Source: Frankia alni ACN14a
Lineage (GTDB): Bacteria > Actinomycetota > Actinomycetes > Frankiales > Frankiaceae
Direction: 5' to 3'
Length of the DNA stretch: 64,000 nt
Assembly (NCBI RefSeq): GCF_000058485.1
Contig: NC_008278.1
Coordinates: forward strand, 5,946,962-6,010,961
The position numbers and the translations under genes are program-made. The first letter of the stretch is position 1. Every line of letters starts with the position of its first letter. This document shows, in pieces, positions 43,011-52,210 of the stretch. Under the pieces are notes generated by a model. That model did no database searches. It was not told the origin of the DNA and was given only the letters and a program-made list of their open reading frames with translations.

Positions 43011-45059
43011 CTAGCGGCGCTGCGCCCTGGCCCGGCGCCGCCCCCGGGCCGCGAGCTGGTAGTGCACGGCCAGGAAGGACAGCGCGAGGAACAGCGGCAG
43101 CAGGACCGACGTCGCCGTCGCGCTGGTGTCCGCGGAGACGAGCACCATGTCGATCCCGGCGTCGAGGTCCTTGCCGCAGTCCGCCTTCACCGGGCGGTAC
43201 CCCGGCCGGAAGCTGGCGAACTGGACGACAGTCTCGAAGGTACCGGCCTGGTCGGCGACGGCCCGCCCGACGAGTTCGCCACCGGCCGTGAGCACCGCCG
43301 GCGCCCCGGGCCGGCACCCGGCGCCGCGGGCGAACAGGGTGTCCCCCGCGGTGACGACGGTCCGGTCGAACAACAGCTCTCCGGGATGCGCCTCCCGCGC
43401 CACCGGGGTGCCGACCGGCGGTTCCGGTGCGCCGGCGGGAAGCACCGGGGTGCACGCGCCGAGCACGCGGACCGTGCCCTTGGCGCAGCGCGGCGGCGCC
43501 GGGACGGCGCACAGCTCGTCGAGCGGCACCGCGACGCCCCCCGGGCACAGCCGTCGCCCGGCCGGGCAGTCCAGCGTCGCCGCCCGCACCGAGCCGTCCC
43601 AGCAGACGACGGGGACGGGCGGTGACGGCGTCGGCGCCGGGCACGCCTCGCCCACCGGCACGCCGACCGGCGAACCGGCGCAGAACCGCTGCGGCAGCGG
43701 GCACTGGTCGGCGGTGTCGCGCACCGACCCGTCCGGGCAGGTGACCGAGGCATGCGGCGACGGCGAACCGCTGGTCGGCGTCGGCGCAGCGTGGTCGGTC
43801 CGGGTGGCGGTCGGCCCCGGGCAGGGCGTGGCGGCGGCCGCCGCCGGGCCGCGGGGGCGGGCCGGGGTCGCGCTTGCGCAGGGCGGCCGCTGGTCGCAGC
43901 CCGGCGCCGGTGACGATCCGGTCGGGCAGGTGGTCGAGCACGAGTCGGCGGACGGCTCTGCGTCGACGATGATCGGGCCCTCGGGCGCGGTCGTCAGTCC
44001 ACAGGGCGGCGGCGGCGCGTGGCAGACACCGGCGGGGGAGGGGGCGGGGGCGCCGCGGGACGGCGAGGAGCAGGCCGTGGAGATGGGTCTACAGGTCCCG
44101 TCCGGGCCGGCGGTCGCGGCGGTCGGGCACACCGGTGCAGACGTCGGGCAGGTACCGGCACCGGCCAGCGCCGGGCAGACCGTGGGCGTGGGCGTGCAGT
44201 CCCCGCCGACGGCGAGGGTCGTCCCGCTCGGGCAGGCGGAGGGAGTGCTCGTCGGGCCGGTGGGGCCGGCTGAAGCCGAGGGCCCCGGGCCACTCGGCGA
44301 CGCGGTGTTCTCGCCCCCGGACGGCTGCGCCGGAGTCGTCGGAGTCGTCGGCCTGGGCGGCGGCTGCGGCGCGGGATCCGTGGTCGCAGGCCCCGCCGGC
44401 GAGCCACCGGAACCCGGCGGAGTGCCACCCGACCCGGACTGGCGACCCGGTGAGCCGATGCCGGTGGAAGTACCCCCGGACCCGCCGGTGGAGGAAGCCC
44501 CGGACCCGCCGCCGGTGGCCGCGCCGCCCGTGGTGGACCCGGCGCCCGCACCCGGGTCACCTGCGGCTGAGCTGCCGGCGGGGGCGCCACCGGTCGAATC
44601 CGCGCCGGCCGCGAGGCCCCCGGACACTCCGGAACCCGACACGGCACCGGCCCCCGATGCAGAGCCGGTCCCCGACGCAGCGCCGGAATCAGCCACCGAG
44701 CCAGAACCCGACACAGAGCCAGAACCCGACGAATCGGCGGAATCCGATGAGACGGCGGAATCCTGCGTGCCGACGGAATGAGGCGGGGCATCGGTAGCCG
44801 TCGCCGCCGCGTCGTTCACACTCACCAGCCGGGGTGGCCCGAGCAGGCCGCCGGCCGCCCCCGCTCCCGCACACAGGAGCAGGACGCCAAGAAAGACGGT
44901 CGGCACGACCCCACGCCGAGACCGCCGCCCGAGTCGGTCGACCGATCGATGGCCAGACACCAGTGCGCCCCCCCGGGTGCGACCGGCAACACGTTGAGGC
45001 CGGCCCATCCCCATGACCCGCGAAAACACGTGATGCACGATTGGCGGAAGTCCCACCAT
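43011..45059 (-). CDS. Cys-rich, low-complexity surface protein
   Basis: About 682 residues. A basic N-terminus and a membrane helix near residues 50-72 are followed by a long Gly/Ser/Thr/Pro-rich stalk. Next is a Cys-rich part with repeated C-P-S-G-T-like, C-P-D-G-S-V-R and C-W-D-G-S-V-R units, then an Ig-like module (T-V-V-T-A-G-D-T-L-F-A-R-G-A-G-C-R-P-G) and a final membrane helix with a basic tail. The opposite strand has a 551-codon open frame, but only this strand shows ordered domains. The start may be 45059 or a later Met. Probably an envelope-anchored structural or adhesive protein. Confidence 0.7.
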   Translation of the reverse strand: MVGLPPIVHHVFSRVMGMGRPQRVAGRTRGGALVSGHRSVDRLGRRSRRGVVPTVFLGVLLLCAGAGAAGGLLGPPRLVSVNDAAATATDAPPHSVGTQDSAVSSDSADSSGSGSVSGSGSVADSGAASGTGSASGAGAVSGSGVSGGLAAGADSTGGAPAGSSAAGDPGAGAGSTTGGAATGGGSGASSTGGSGGTSTGIGSPGRQSGSGGTPPGSGGSPAGPATTDPAPQPPPRPTTPTTPAQPSGGENTASPSGPGPSASAGPTGPTSTPSACPSGTTLAVGGDCTPTPTVCPALAGAGTCPTSAPVCPTAATAGPDGTCRPISTACSSPSRGAPAPSPAGVCHAPPPPCGLTTAPEGPIIVDAEPSADSCSTTCPTGSSPAPGCDQRPPCASATPARPRGPAAAAATPCPGPTATRTDHAAPTPTSGSPSPHASVTCPDGSVRDTADQCPLPQRFCAGSPVGVPVGEACPAPTPSPPVPVVCWDGSVRAATLDCPAGRRLCPGGVAVPLDELCAVPAPPRCAKGTVRVLGACTPVLPAGAPEPPVGTPVAREAHPGELLFDRTVVTAGDTLFARGAGCRPGAPAVLTAGGELVGRAVADQAGTFETVVQFASFRPGYRPVKADCGKDLDAGIDMVLVSADTSATATSVLLPLFLALSFLAVHYQLAARGRRRARAQRR

Positions 45060-45117
45060 ACGACGCTCGTTAGAATAACAGCAGACCGGCCGCACATCCC
45101 GGTCGCGGGGGGAAGTA
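45060..45117. promoter_or_regulatory. Divergent promoter region
   Basis: Only 58 bases separate the Cys-rich protein gene from the divergent exported protein gene. TAGAAT at 45071-45076 is a good -10 hexamer for plus-strand transcription. The stretch is clearly richer in A and T than its surroundings. Confidence 0.45.
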
Positions 45118-45894
45118 GTGACAATCGCAGGGCCGGCCGCGCGGCCGGCGCGGGAAAGAATTCTCATCACTGTTTGCCTGGCGGCGTGCCTCGGTTGGCT
45201 CATGTTGTCCCCGCCACCCGCTGCCCGTGCGGCGCCGGGGGGTGGCGTGGAGCTGGCCGTGACCGTCGACGGCCAGCCGCTCGGCCGGGGCGATCTCGTC
45301 CTCGATGCCGGCGCGGTAGCCCGAGTGGTGGTCGGCGTGCAGAACCTGAGCCGGTCGGACGTGGACGTCGACTCGGTGCGGCTGAGCGGCACCGTGCTCG
45401 GCCTGACCTTCTTCGACTACGACACCCGCGTCCGCACGACCGTGCCGGCCCGCGGCTCGGCGAACTGGACGGTCGATCTCGACATCCGGGACCTGGACGG
45501 GCGGGCCACCGGGCTGATGCCGATCGAGGTGGCGCTGCGCGACACCGATCTGCACACCGTGGCGAAGGCGACCGGAACCGCGAGTGTGCACGGCTCGCTG
45601 CTGTCCATCTACGGCCTGTTCGGGCTCGGCCTGCTGGTCCTGATGGGGCTGCTGTGGGCGGTGGCGCTGCTCCCCCTCGGCCGGCACGCCGCGCCGGCCG
45701 AGTGGTGGCAGCGGGGGCTGCGGTTTCTGCCGGCCGGCTGCGCGGTCGGGCTGTTCGGCGTCTTCGCCCTCTCCGCGACCCGCCTGTTGTCGCCCACCAC
45801 CGCCGTCGACGTGTCCCTGACCGTCATCGCCGCGGCCGTCTGTTTCGCGATCGGCGCCCTGCTGCCCCGGTTGACCCCCGCCCGGCCCGCGTAG
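45118..45894 (+). CDS. Exported protein with three C-terminal membrane helices
   Basis: A 258-residue protein. A signal sequence (about 15-38, ending A-R-A-A-P) leads to an extracytoplasmic beta-rich domain of about 120 residues (V-E-L-A-V-T-V-D-G-Q-P, R-V-V-V-G-V-Q-N-L-S) like Ig/DUF916-type folds. Three membrane segments follow (about 162-188, 200-222 and 228-250). No named family. GTG start with GGGGAAG before it. Divergence from the Cys-rich surface protein suggests a joint envelope role. Confidence 0.7.
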   Translation: MTIAGPAARPARERILITVCLAACLGWLMLSPPPAARAAPGGGVELAVTVDGQPLGRGDLVLDAGAVARVVVGVQNLSRSDVDVDSVRLSGTVLGLTFFDYDTRVRTTVPARGSANWTVDLDIRDLDGRATGLMPIEVALRDTDLHTVAKATGTASVHGSLLSIYGLFGLGLLVLMGLLWAVALLPLGRHAAPAEWWQRGLRFLPAGCAVGLFGVFALSATRLLSPTTAVDVSLTVIAAAVCFAIGALLPRLTPARPA

Positions 45895-46050
45895 TCCCGC
45901 ACCGCCCGTCCGCCGCGCACCCCGCCATCCAGCCGGGGCGTGTCGCTTGTTGACGCCATAACGACGCAGCGCCACCATTCAACTTCATAGAGTAGTTGCA
46001 CGGTGGAGAACGCCAGGTCCTCCGTCGGGCGGACAGGAAAGGCGACTCAC

Positions 46051-47256
46051 GTGCCGAACGACCGCAGGACCTTCATCCGCCTGGCCGCGCTGGCCGGCGC
46101 CGCCGCTCCCCTCGCGCTCGGCGCGGTCCCACCCGCCGCGGCGGCGACGGCAGGCGCCGCCACCGGCGACGCACCCGCCGCGGCGCCGCCGCCGCGTCCC
46201 CCGTTCGGGCGTCCGCCGGTGCTCGTCCCCGGCCCCAACGCCTACAGCCCGGGCCGACTGAAGGCCGGGAACGCCGCGGGACTGCTCGTCGGAAGCTGGG
46301 ACGACTCCCCGTACAGCGCCATCGGCGGCATCTGGCGCGACGGGACCGTGCACTTCCTCCCGGGCAGCAACGATCCGGTGGCCGTCAACGAGGCCGGCGT
46401 CGTCGTCGGCGACGTGGTGACCCACTACGAACGCCAGGTGTTCCGCTGGTTCAACGGCAACTACCAGCGCCTGGAGCACCTCGGCGGCACCGACACCGCC
46501 GGCGGGCGCTCCAGCAGCGCGGCGGCCGTCAGCCCCACCGGGGCCGTCGTCGGCACCAGCAGCACCAACAGCGGCACGCGGCATGCCGTGCTGTGGCAGG
46601 GCCTTCGGCCGCAGGACCTCGGCACCCTCGGCGGCCCGTCGAGCCAGGCGTCCGACGTGAACGCCGCGGGCAACATCGTCGGTTCCGGCCAGACCGCCGC
46701 CGGCCAGTCACACGCCGCCGTCTGGTTCGGGGGAACCAGCCACGACCTCGGCACCCTCGGCGGGCCGACGAGCGAGGCCGTCGCCATCAACGATCGCGGG
46801 CAGATCGTCGGCCAGAGCGAGACCGCGGACGGCCACCACCACGCCGCGCTGTGGGACCGGGGCCGCGCGATCGACCTCGGCCCCCTGCCCGGCGAGACCA
46901 CCTCGCGCGCGGTGGCGATCAACAATGCCGGCCAGGTGCTCGTCAGCTCGTACGGGCCGACGAACAGCGCCTTCCTCTGGCAGGCCGGACAGCGCACCCG
47001 GCTGTGGGCGCCCGACGGCTCCGTGGAGGCGACGGACCTGAACGACCAGGGAGTCGTCAGCGGCACGGTGACGGCCGCCGACGGCACCACACGCGCGTTC
47101 CGCTGGCGGGCCGGCCGGCTCACCGAACTCCCCACCCTTGGCGGCAACTACGCGAACGCGGGGGCCGTCACCCCTACCGGGATCATCCTCGGCACGTCCC
47201 ATTCGGCGACCTCGCCGCTCCCGCAGGCGGTGTTCTGGCCGGCCCCCGGCCGCTGA
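46051..47256 (+). CDS. Tat-exported HAF-repeat protein
   Basis: A 401-residue protein. The N-terminus N-D-R-R-T-F-I-R-L-A-A-L-A-G carries a twin-arginine signal with cleavage near A-A-A. The rest consists of about seven HAF-type repeats, for example H-A-V-L-W-Q-G followed by D-L-G-T-L-G-G and V-N-A-A-G-N-I-V-G, which fold as a propeller-like structure. HAF proteins are extracellular with no defined activity. The GTG at 46051 has AGGAAAGG eight bases upstream, better than an upstream GTG at 46003. Confidence 0.9.
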   Translation: MPNDRRTFIRLAALAGAAAPLALGAVPPAAAATAGAATGDAPAAAPPPRPPFGRPPVLVPGPNAYSPGRLKAGNAAGLLVGSWDDSPYSAIGGIWRDGTVHFLPGSNDPVAVNEAGVVVGDVVTHYERQVFRWFNGNYQRLEHLGGTDTAGGRSSSAAAVSPTGAVVGTSSTNSGTRHAVLWQGLRPQDLGTLGGPSSQASDVNAAGNIVGSGQTAAGQSHAAVWFGGTSHDLGTLGGPTSEAVAINDRGQIVGQSETADGHHHAALWDRGRAIDLGPLPGETTSRAVAINNAGQVLVSSYGPTNSAFLWQAGQRTRLWAPDGSVEATDLNDQGVVSGTVTAADGTTRAFRWRAGRLTELPTLGGNYANAGAVTPTGIILGTSHSATSPLPQAVFWPAPGR

Positions 47257-47272
47257 TCCCCCGCCGACCCGA

Positions 47273-47289
47273 CCGGCCGCGAGGGCCGG
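47273..47289. terminator. Short GC hairpin between convergent genes
   Basis: CCGGCC at 47273-47278 and GGCCGG at 47284-47289 form a short stem with a 5-base loop between the HAF-repeat gene and the convergent methyltransferase gene. It is the only hairpin in a 56-base gap; strength is modest. Confidence 0.35.
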
Positions 47290-47312
47290 CCGGGGAGGCC
47301 GGGAAAGCGCCG

Positions 47313-48206
47313 TCAGGCAGCCGGCTCGGCCAACACCAGAAGATATTCGAACTCGTACCGGCCCGGACCGCCGAGCGGGCCGAGATACTCGCCGGCGGCG
47401 AATCGCAGCAGGTCGTCGTCGAGTGCAGCGAGGAGTTTCGGATCCGGGCCGAGACGTTCGTATGTCTCGACCACCGGAGCGAAACACGCCCGGTAGAGCG
47501 TGCACCATTCCGCCGGCGAACCGGCGAAGTCCAGGCGGGCCGTACGCCGGTGCGTTTCCAGCCGGCCGACCCGGTCACCGAACAGGGCACGCACGTGGTC
47601 CGGGTCGCCCCAGTCCGTCGGCGCCGGCGCACCCTGCGCCCGGGTGGGGACGTACCGCTCCAACAGCGCGAACAGCCGTCCCATCGCCCCACCGGCGGTC
47701 CAGTTCGCCATCGCCACCGTGCCGCCCGGGCGGCACACCCGCACCAGCTCCCGGGCCGTCGCCGCCTGGTCGGGCGCGAACATGGCGCCGATACAGGACA
47801 GCACCACGTCGAAGTCCTCGTCGGCGAAGGGCAGCAGCTCCGCGTCCGCCTCCAGCCATTCCATGCTGATGCCGCGGTCGGCCGCGGCCTGCCGGCCCCG
47901 CTCGATGAGCTTGGGAGTGAGGTCGGAGGCGGTCACGTCCGCGCCCAGCTCCGCGGCCGCGATGGCCGCGTTGCCGCTGCCGGCGGCGACGTCGAGCACC
48001 CGGTTGACGGGGGTGACCCCCGCGGCCCGGACGAGGTCGCCGCCGAGGCCGACGAGCAGGCGGGCGATCACCGAGTAGTCCCCACGGGCCCAGGTCCGGC
48101 CGTCCGGGGCGGGCTCTCCCGGTGCCCCTGCGGCGGCGGCCGCCGCGTTCGCGGAACTCACTGGCCGCCCGACCAGCGCGTGTGCATCGAGATCGTCAAC
48201 AGTCAT
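47313..48206 (-). CDS. Class I SAM-dependent methyltransferase
   Basis: A 297-residue methyltransferase. Motif I is R-V-L-D-V-A-A-G-S-G-N-A-A, followed by V-T-A-S-D-L-T-P, E-A-D-A-E-L-L-P-F-A-D-E-D-F-D-V-V-L and the motif III region C-R-P-G-G-T-V-A-M-A-N-W, as in UbiE-like enzymes. The methyl acceptor is unknown. AAAGGAAG precedes the ATG. It is divergent from the crotonase gene across 400 bases. Confidence 0.92.
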   Translation of the reverse strand: MTVDDLDAHALVGRPVSSANAAAAAAGAPGEPAPDGRTWARGDYSVIARLLVGLGGDLVRAAGVTPVNRVLDVAAGSGNAAIAAAELGADVTASDLTPKLIERGRQAAADRGISMEWLEADAELLPFADEDFDVVLSCIGAMFAPDQAATARELVRVCRPGGTVAMANWTAGGAMGRLFALLERYVPTRAQGAPAPTDWGDPDHVRALFGDRVGRLETHRRTARLDFAGSPAEWCTLYRACFAPVVETYERLGPDPKLLAALDDDLLRFAAGEYLGPLGGPGRYEFEYLLVLAEPAA

Positions 48207-48608
48207 GATCTTCCTTTCCCCGGCACGGGTTCACGGATTACACCGGGCCGATCCACCGCACCACAAAAGAAACCCCAGGTGGATCGCCACTTAACAGAGC
48301 GGAGCACCCATGAAGGGCACTCCACACCCGCCCCCAAGGCCGCTGAATATCCCCGGAAGCCGACAGGAAATATTCTCCGTGATCGGCCGGTGACACGCCA
48401 GCGATACGCATAGCCGGGGAATTGAAGCGGTCACGCCCCGGCAATGCGGCGGATGCGGTATAAGGCCCGTCCGGACGACGAGGGCGCCGGTCACCCGGTT
48501 TCGGCCGGCGGGCACGGCGCGCCCCAGGCCGGCGGATCGGCCAGGATGTCGGACGGGGCGCCCGACCCTCGGCAAACGCCGGCACCGACCAAACAGCGGA
48601 GGATCAGC
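48207..48608. other. Divergent intergenic region, methyltransferase to crotonase
   Basis: I see no gene. GCCGGGG at 48413-48419 can pair with CCCCGGC at 48436-48442. A TATAAG hexamer at 48459-48464 is a candidate -10 for the crotonase gene, with no clear -35. The first 200 bases are relatively A-rich. Confidence 0.4.
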
Positions 48609-49391
48609 ATGAGCGAGTCCGGCGACGTCGCCGTCCAGACCCGGCCCGACCACGTCGCGGTCGTCGAGATCCGCCGGCCGCCGCACAACTACTTCGACGT
48701 GCACCTCGTCGAGGAGCTCGCCGACACCTACGACAAGCTCGCGGCCGGGTCCGAGGTCCGCGCGATCGTCCTCGCCGCGCAGGGCAGGCACTTCTGCGCG
48801 GGCGCCGACTTCGCCGGCGCCAGCACGGCGGCGGCGGTCACGGCCGAGGAGGGCGCGCCGGCCCTCTACCGGGCGGCGGCGCGGCTGTTCGCCGCCCCGA
48901 TCCCGGTGGTGGCCGCGGTACAGGGCAGCGCGATCGGCGGCGGGGTGGGGCTCGCCCTGTCCGCGGACTTCCGGGTGGCGAGCCCGGAGACCCGGTTCGT
49001 GGCGAACTTCTCCCGGCTCGGCCTGCACCAGGGCTTCGGCCTGTCGGTGACGCTGCCGGCGGTCGTCGGCCGGCAGAAGGCGCTGGACCTGCTCTACACC
49101 GGCCGCCGGGTCGCCGGGCAGGAGGCGTTCGAGATCGGCCTGGCCGACCGGCTCGCCCCGGCGGAGGGGCTGCGCGACGCGGCGCTCGCGTTCGCCGCCG
49201 AGATCGCCGCGGCCGCGCCCCTGGCGGTGCGCAGCATCCGGCAGACGATGTGGGCGGACCTCGTGCCCGCGATCCAGGCCGCCACCGAGCGGGAGGCGTC
49301 CGAGCAGGCCATCCTGCGGGCCACCACCGACTTCGCCGAGGGCGTGCGGGCCACCGCCGAGCGCCGCGCCCCTCACTTCACCGGCCGCTGA
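48609..49391 (+). CDS. Crotonase-fold protein lacking both hydratase glutamates
   Basis: A 260-residue enoyl-CoA hydratase/isomerase-superfamily protein. The CoA-binding oxyanion segments H-F-C-A-G-A-D-F and G-S-A-I-G-G-G-V-G-L-A are clear. In rat mitochondrial hydratase the catalytic glutamates sit in G-G-G-C-E-L-A and in Q-P-E. Here these positions read G-G-G-V-G-L-A and A-N-F, so both are missing. It may catalyse another crotonase reaction, such as isomerisation or CoA-ester hydrolysis. GGAGGA precedes the ATG by about six bases. Confidence 0.9.
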   Translation: MSESGDVAVQTRPDHVAVVEIRRPPHNYFDVHLVEELADTYDKLAAGSEVRAIVLAAQGRHFCAGADFAGASTAAAVTAEEGAPALYRAAARLFAAPIPVVAAVQGSAIGGGVGLALSADFRVASPETRFVANFSRLGLHQGFGLSVTLPAVVGRQKALDLLYTGRRVAGQEAFEIGLADRLAPAEGLRDAALAFAAEIAAAAPLAVRSIRQTMWADLVPAIQAATEREASEQAILRATTDFAEGVRATAERRAPHFTGR

Positions 49392-49401
49392 ACCCCGCTG
49401 T

Positions 49402-51957
49402 TCACGGGCGACCGGCGGTCGCGGGCGGCGGGGCACGGTTGTCGACGATGTCGCCGGTGGCGAGGTGGCAGCCGCGTTCGAGCAGGCGGCGTGCCGTGGA
49501 CCTGCTGTCGACACCGTCGGCGATCACCTCGATGCCCAGGTCGATCACGGTGGCGAGGAACGCGTCGGTGAGGATGCGCAGCCGGTACTGGGTCGAGCGG
49601 TCGACCCACAGCGCCGTGTAGGCGGGATGCAGGGTGATCAGGTCGACGGGCAGCAGCCGCAGGCTGTCCACCGTGGTGTCCGCCGAGCCGACCTCGGCCA
49701 GGGAGATCCGCACGCCCGCGCGGTGCAGCCGGGTGAGGACCGCGGCGGTGGCGTCGAGGTCGCGGTCCCGGCCCGTCCCGCGGATGTCGAGGACGAGCGC
49801 ACCGGCCGGCAGCCCCGCGTCGGCCAGGGCCGAGGAGATCTCCGCGGGTAGTCCCTCGCGGGCGACCCGCTCGGCGAGCAGCGGCACGTGCACCGCCGCC
49901 GGTCGCGCTCCGGGCTGCGTCCGGCCGGCGATCCACGCCAGGGCGTGGCGCAGCAGGAACCGGTCGAGGGCCGGCCCGACACCGGCCGAGTCGCCCAGGG
50001 CGGCCAGCCGTTGCGGACGGAACACGCCCAGCCGGGGATGATGCCATTCGAGCCGGGCCTGGTAGGCGGGCACCTCGTCGGTCGCCAGGTCGACGACGGG
50101 CCGCAGGCAGACGTCGAGCCGGCCGCCGCTCGGGTCGTCGCGGGCGGCCGCGGCGAGGGCGGCCCGCAGGGCGGGGACCGTGTCCGGCGCGCCGAGGCCG
50201 GCGTCGTAGACGGTGAGCAGTCCGGTCTTGCCGGACTTGGCCGAGTACATCGCCAGGTCCGCGCGATGCAGCAGGGTCTCGGCTGTGATCGCGGTGTCGG
50301 CGGTGCCGACGACCACGAGCCCGAAACTGGCCGCGACGGCGTAGGTGGTGTCGGCCAGCCGGACCGGAAGGCGCACCGCCTCCGCGAGCCGGTGCCCGAT
50401 CGCCACCGGGTCCTCGCCGGCCTCGGCGTCGGACTCGGACTCGACGTCGGACTCGGACTCGGACTCGGACTCGGTCTCGGTACCGCCCCCGTCGTGGGGC
50501 CGGGCGCGGGCGGATTCGAGCAGGATGGCGAACTCGTCCCCGCCGAAGCGGGCCACGGTGTCGGTGGCCCGAACGGCGGCGGTGAGCCGGCGGGCGGTGA
50601 CGCGCAGCAGCTCGTCGCCGGCCGCGTGCCCGAGCGTGTCGTTGACCTGCTTGAAGTCGTCAAGATCGCAGAAGACCACGGCGACCGGGTGGGGTACCCG
50701 GGCGTAGCGGGCCAGGGCCTGGTCGAGCCGGTCGGCGAACAGCGCCCGGTTGGCCAGGCCCGTCAGCGGATCGTGGAAGGCCAGCCGGCGCAGCTCCCGC
50801 TGGTTGTCCTCCAACCGCTCCAGCAGCCGCACGTTGTCGGCCATCGTCGTCAGCTGCCGGACGAGGGCCAGCACGAGTAGGCACAGCAACGCCCAGATCT
50901 CCTCCTGCCCGGCCAGATCGGTCCTCAGCACCCGCACGACCGCGACGGCGGCCGCGACGAGCAGCGGCAGGTAGGGCAGCATGACGTGCCACCAGCGCCG
51001 TCGGTACTCCGCGGCGGTCCACTGCGCCGCCGGGACCAGGACCAGGGGCGTCTGCACCGGCGGCAGCAGCGCGGCGAGACCCACCAGCAGCGGACCGATC
51101 ACGAAGCCCATGTCCAGGATGCGCGGAAGGTCGGCGAGGCTCCGCGTCGTCGCGTACAGGTAGATCATGATGGCCAGCGCGAAGACCATCAGCCCCGAGC
51201 CGAGCAGGCTCAGGCCGAGCAGGGAACGCGGGCGGCGGAACGTGGCGATCAGGATGATCGTCACGGCGGTGACGAGCGCGGCGGCGGTCACGACCAGGGC
51301 CGGCAGGATGTCGTAGACGGGATGGTCGCCCTCCTTGATGCCGTTCTGCAGCACCGTCACCCAGGCGAGCAGCGCGACGGCGCCGGTCACGATGACGCTG
51401 TCGAGCACCGTGATCAGGTACCAGCGCCGCTGCCGGGCGGTGCCGCGCGCGAGCGTGTCGAACGGCTCGGTCGGATAGCGCAGCACCCCGGCCAGGCCGC
51501 ACAGCCACGGCACCAGCAGGACCAGCATGGGCAGGGTGATGTGCGGCACGGGTTGTCCACCATGGACGACGTCGCGCAGCGAGGCGAGCGCCGTCCCCGA
51601 CAGCGCCAGCACCATCACGCCGACGAGCAGGCGCCAGGAGCGTTCCGCGCCCTCGCGCCGGGCCGCGGTCACGAAGCAGGCCAGCGCGCCGGACGCCGTC
51701 GACGCGAGCCCGGCGGCCCGCACCACGATCAGCGCGGCCCGGGCGGGCAGCGTCAGCGTGGCCAGCGCCACCGCGACGACGACCACGGCGACGACGATCG
51801 CCGTCCACCGCCACCACCGGGCGACGGGCGGCCCCCCGAACCCGGCCGAGCGGGCCCGCGCCGGCCCGCGTGCGTCGTCCCGGATCCGGCCGTCACGCCC
51901 CGACCCGTCGTCACGCCCCGACCAGCCGTCACGCCGCGTCCGGCCGTCACGCCCCAT
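49402..51957 (-). CDS. Membrane GGDEF protein with degenerate EAL domain
   Basis: About 851 residues. Eight or more membrane helices fill residues 45-400. A GGDEF domain follows with an intact R-F-G-G-D-E-F near 471-476, so diguanylate cyclase activity is expected. An acidic insertion of alternating Ser/Glu lies just after it. The C-terminal EAL-like domain (about 610-840) lacks the catalytic E-A-L (reads Y-Q-A-R-L-E-W) and the D-D-F-G-T-G loop, so phosphodiesterase activity is unlikely; it may only bind a nucleotide. I start at 51957 since the longer frame runs into the next gene and shows no start signal. Confidence 0.85.
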   Translation of the reverse strand: MGRDGRTRRDGWSGRDDGSGRDGRIRDDARGPARARSAGFGGPPVARWWRWTAIVVAVVVVAVALATLTLPARAALIVVRAAGLASTASGALACFVTAARREGAERSWRLLVGVMVLALSGTALASLRDVVHGGQPVPHITLPMLVLLVPWLCGLAGVLRYPTEPFDTLARGTARQRRWYLITVLDSVIVTGAVALLAWVTVLQNGIKEGDHPVYDILPALVVTAAALVTAVTIILIATFRRPRSLLGLSLLGSGLMVFALAIMIYLYATTRSLADLPRILDMGFVIGPLLVGLAALLPPVQTPLVLVPAAQWTAAEYRRRWWHVMLPYLPLLVAAAVAVVRVLRTDLAGQEEIWALLCLLVLALVRQLTTMADNVRLLERLEDNQRELRRLAFHDPLTGLANRALFADRLDQALARYARVPHPVAVVFCDLDDFKQVNDTLGHAAGDELLRVTARRLTAAVRATDTVARFGGDEFAILLESARARPHDGGGTETESESESESDVESESDAEAGEDPVAIGHRLAEAVRLPVRLADTTYAVAASFGLVVVGTADTAITAETLLHRADLAMYSAKSGKTGLLTVYDAGLGAPDTVPALRAALAAAARDDPSGGRLDVCLRPVVDLATDEVPAYQARLEWHHPRLGVFRPQRLAALGDSAGVGPALDRFLLRHALAWIAGRTQPGARPAAVHVPLLAERVAREGLPAEISSALADAGLPAGALVLDIRGTGRDRDLDATAAVLTRLHRAGVRISLAEVGSADTTVDSLRLLPVDLITLHPAYTALWVDRSTQYRLRILTDAFLATVIDLGIEVIADGVDSRSTARRLLERGCHLATGDIVDNRAPPPATAGRP

Positions 51958-52210
51958 CTGAACGTCACCGTCCAACCCGGCCGAGCGCGGCGTCACCGTG
52001 GCGGTCCGCCCCTCGGCCCCTTCGTACCTATGCCCGTCCGGCGACCCAGACCCGACCGAACCGGCCCGGCCGCTGCCCAGGGTGACCCCCGGTTCGGGGT
52101 CTGGCCTGGACGCCCGGCAGAGACCGGCGCTCCCGGGGCCGATGCACACCGGCGGCGACGGCCTGCCGGGCACCCGCGGCGAACGGCCACGGCGCTGCCC
52201 GGGCCGGTGT

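Noticed and set aside
43126-44781. 551-codon open frame opposite the Cys-rich protein
   Set aside because: Composition is Pro/Ala/Gly/Glu without membrane or domain features. The minus strand has N- and C-terminal membrane helices and ordered cysteines.
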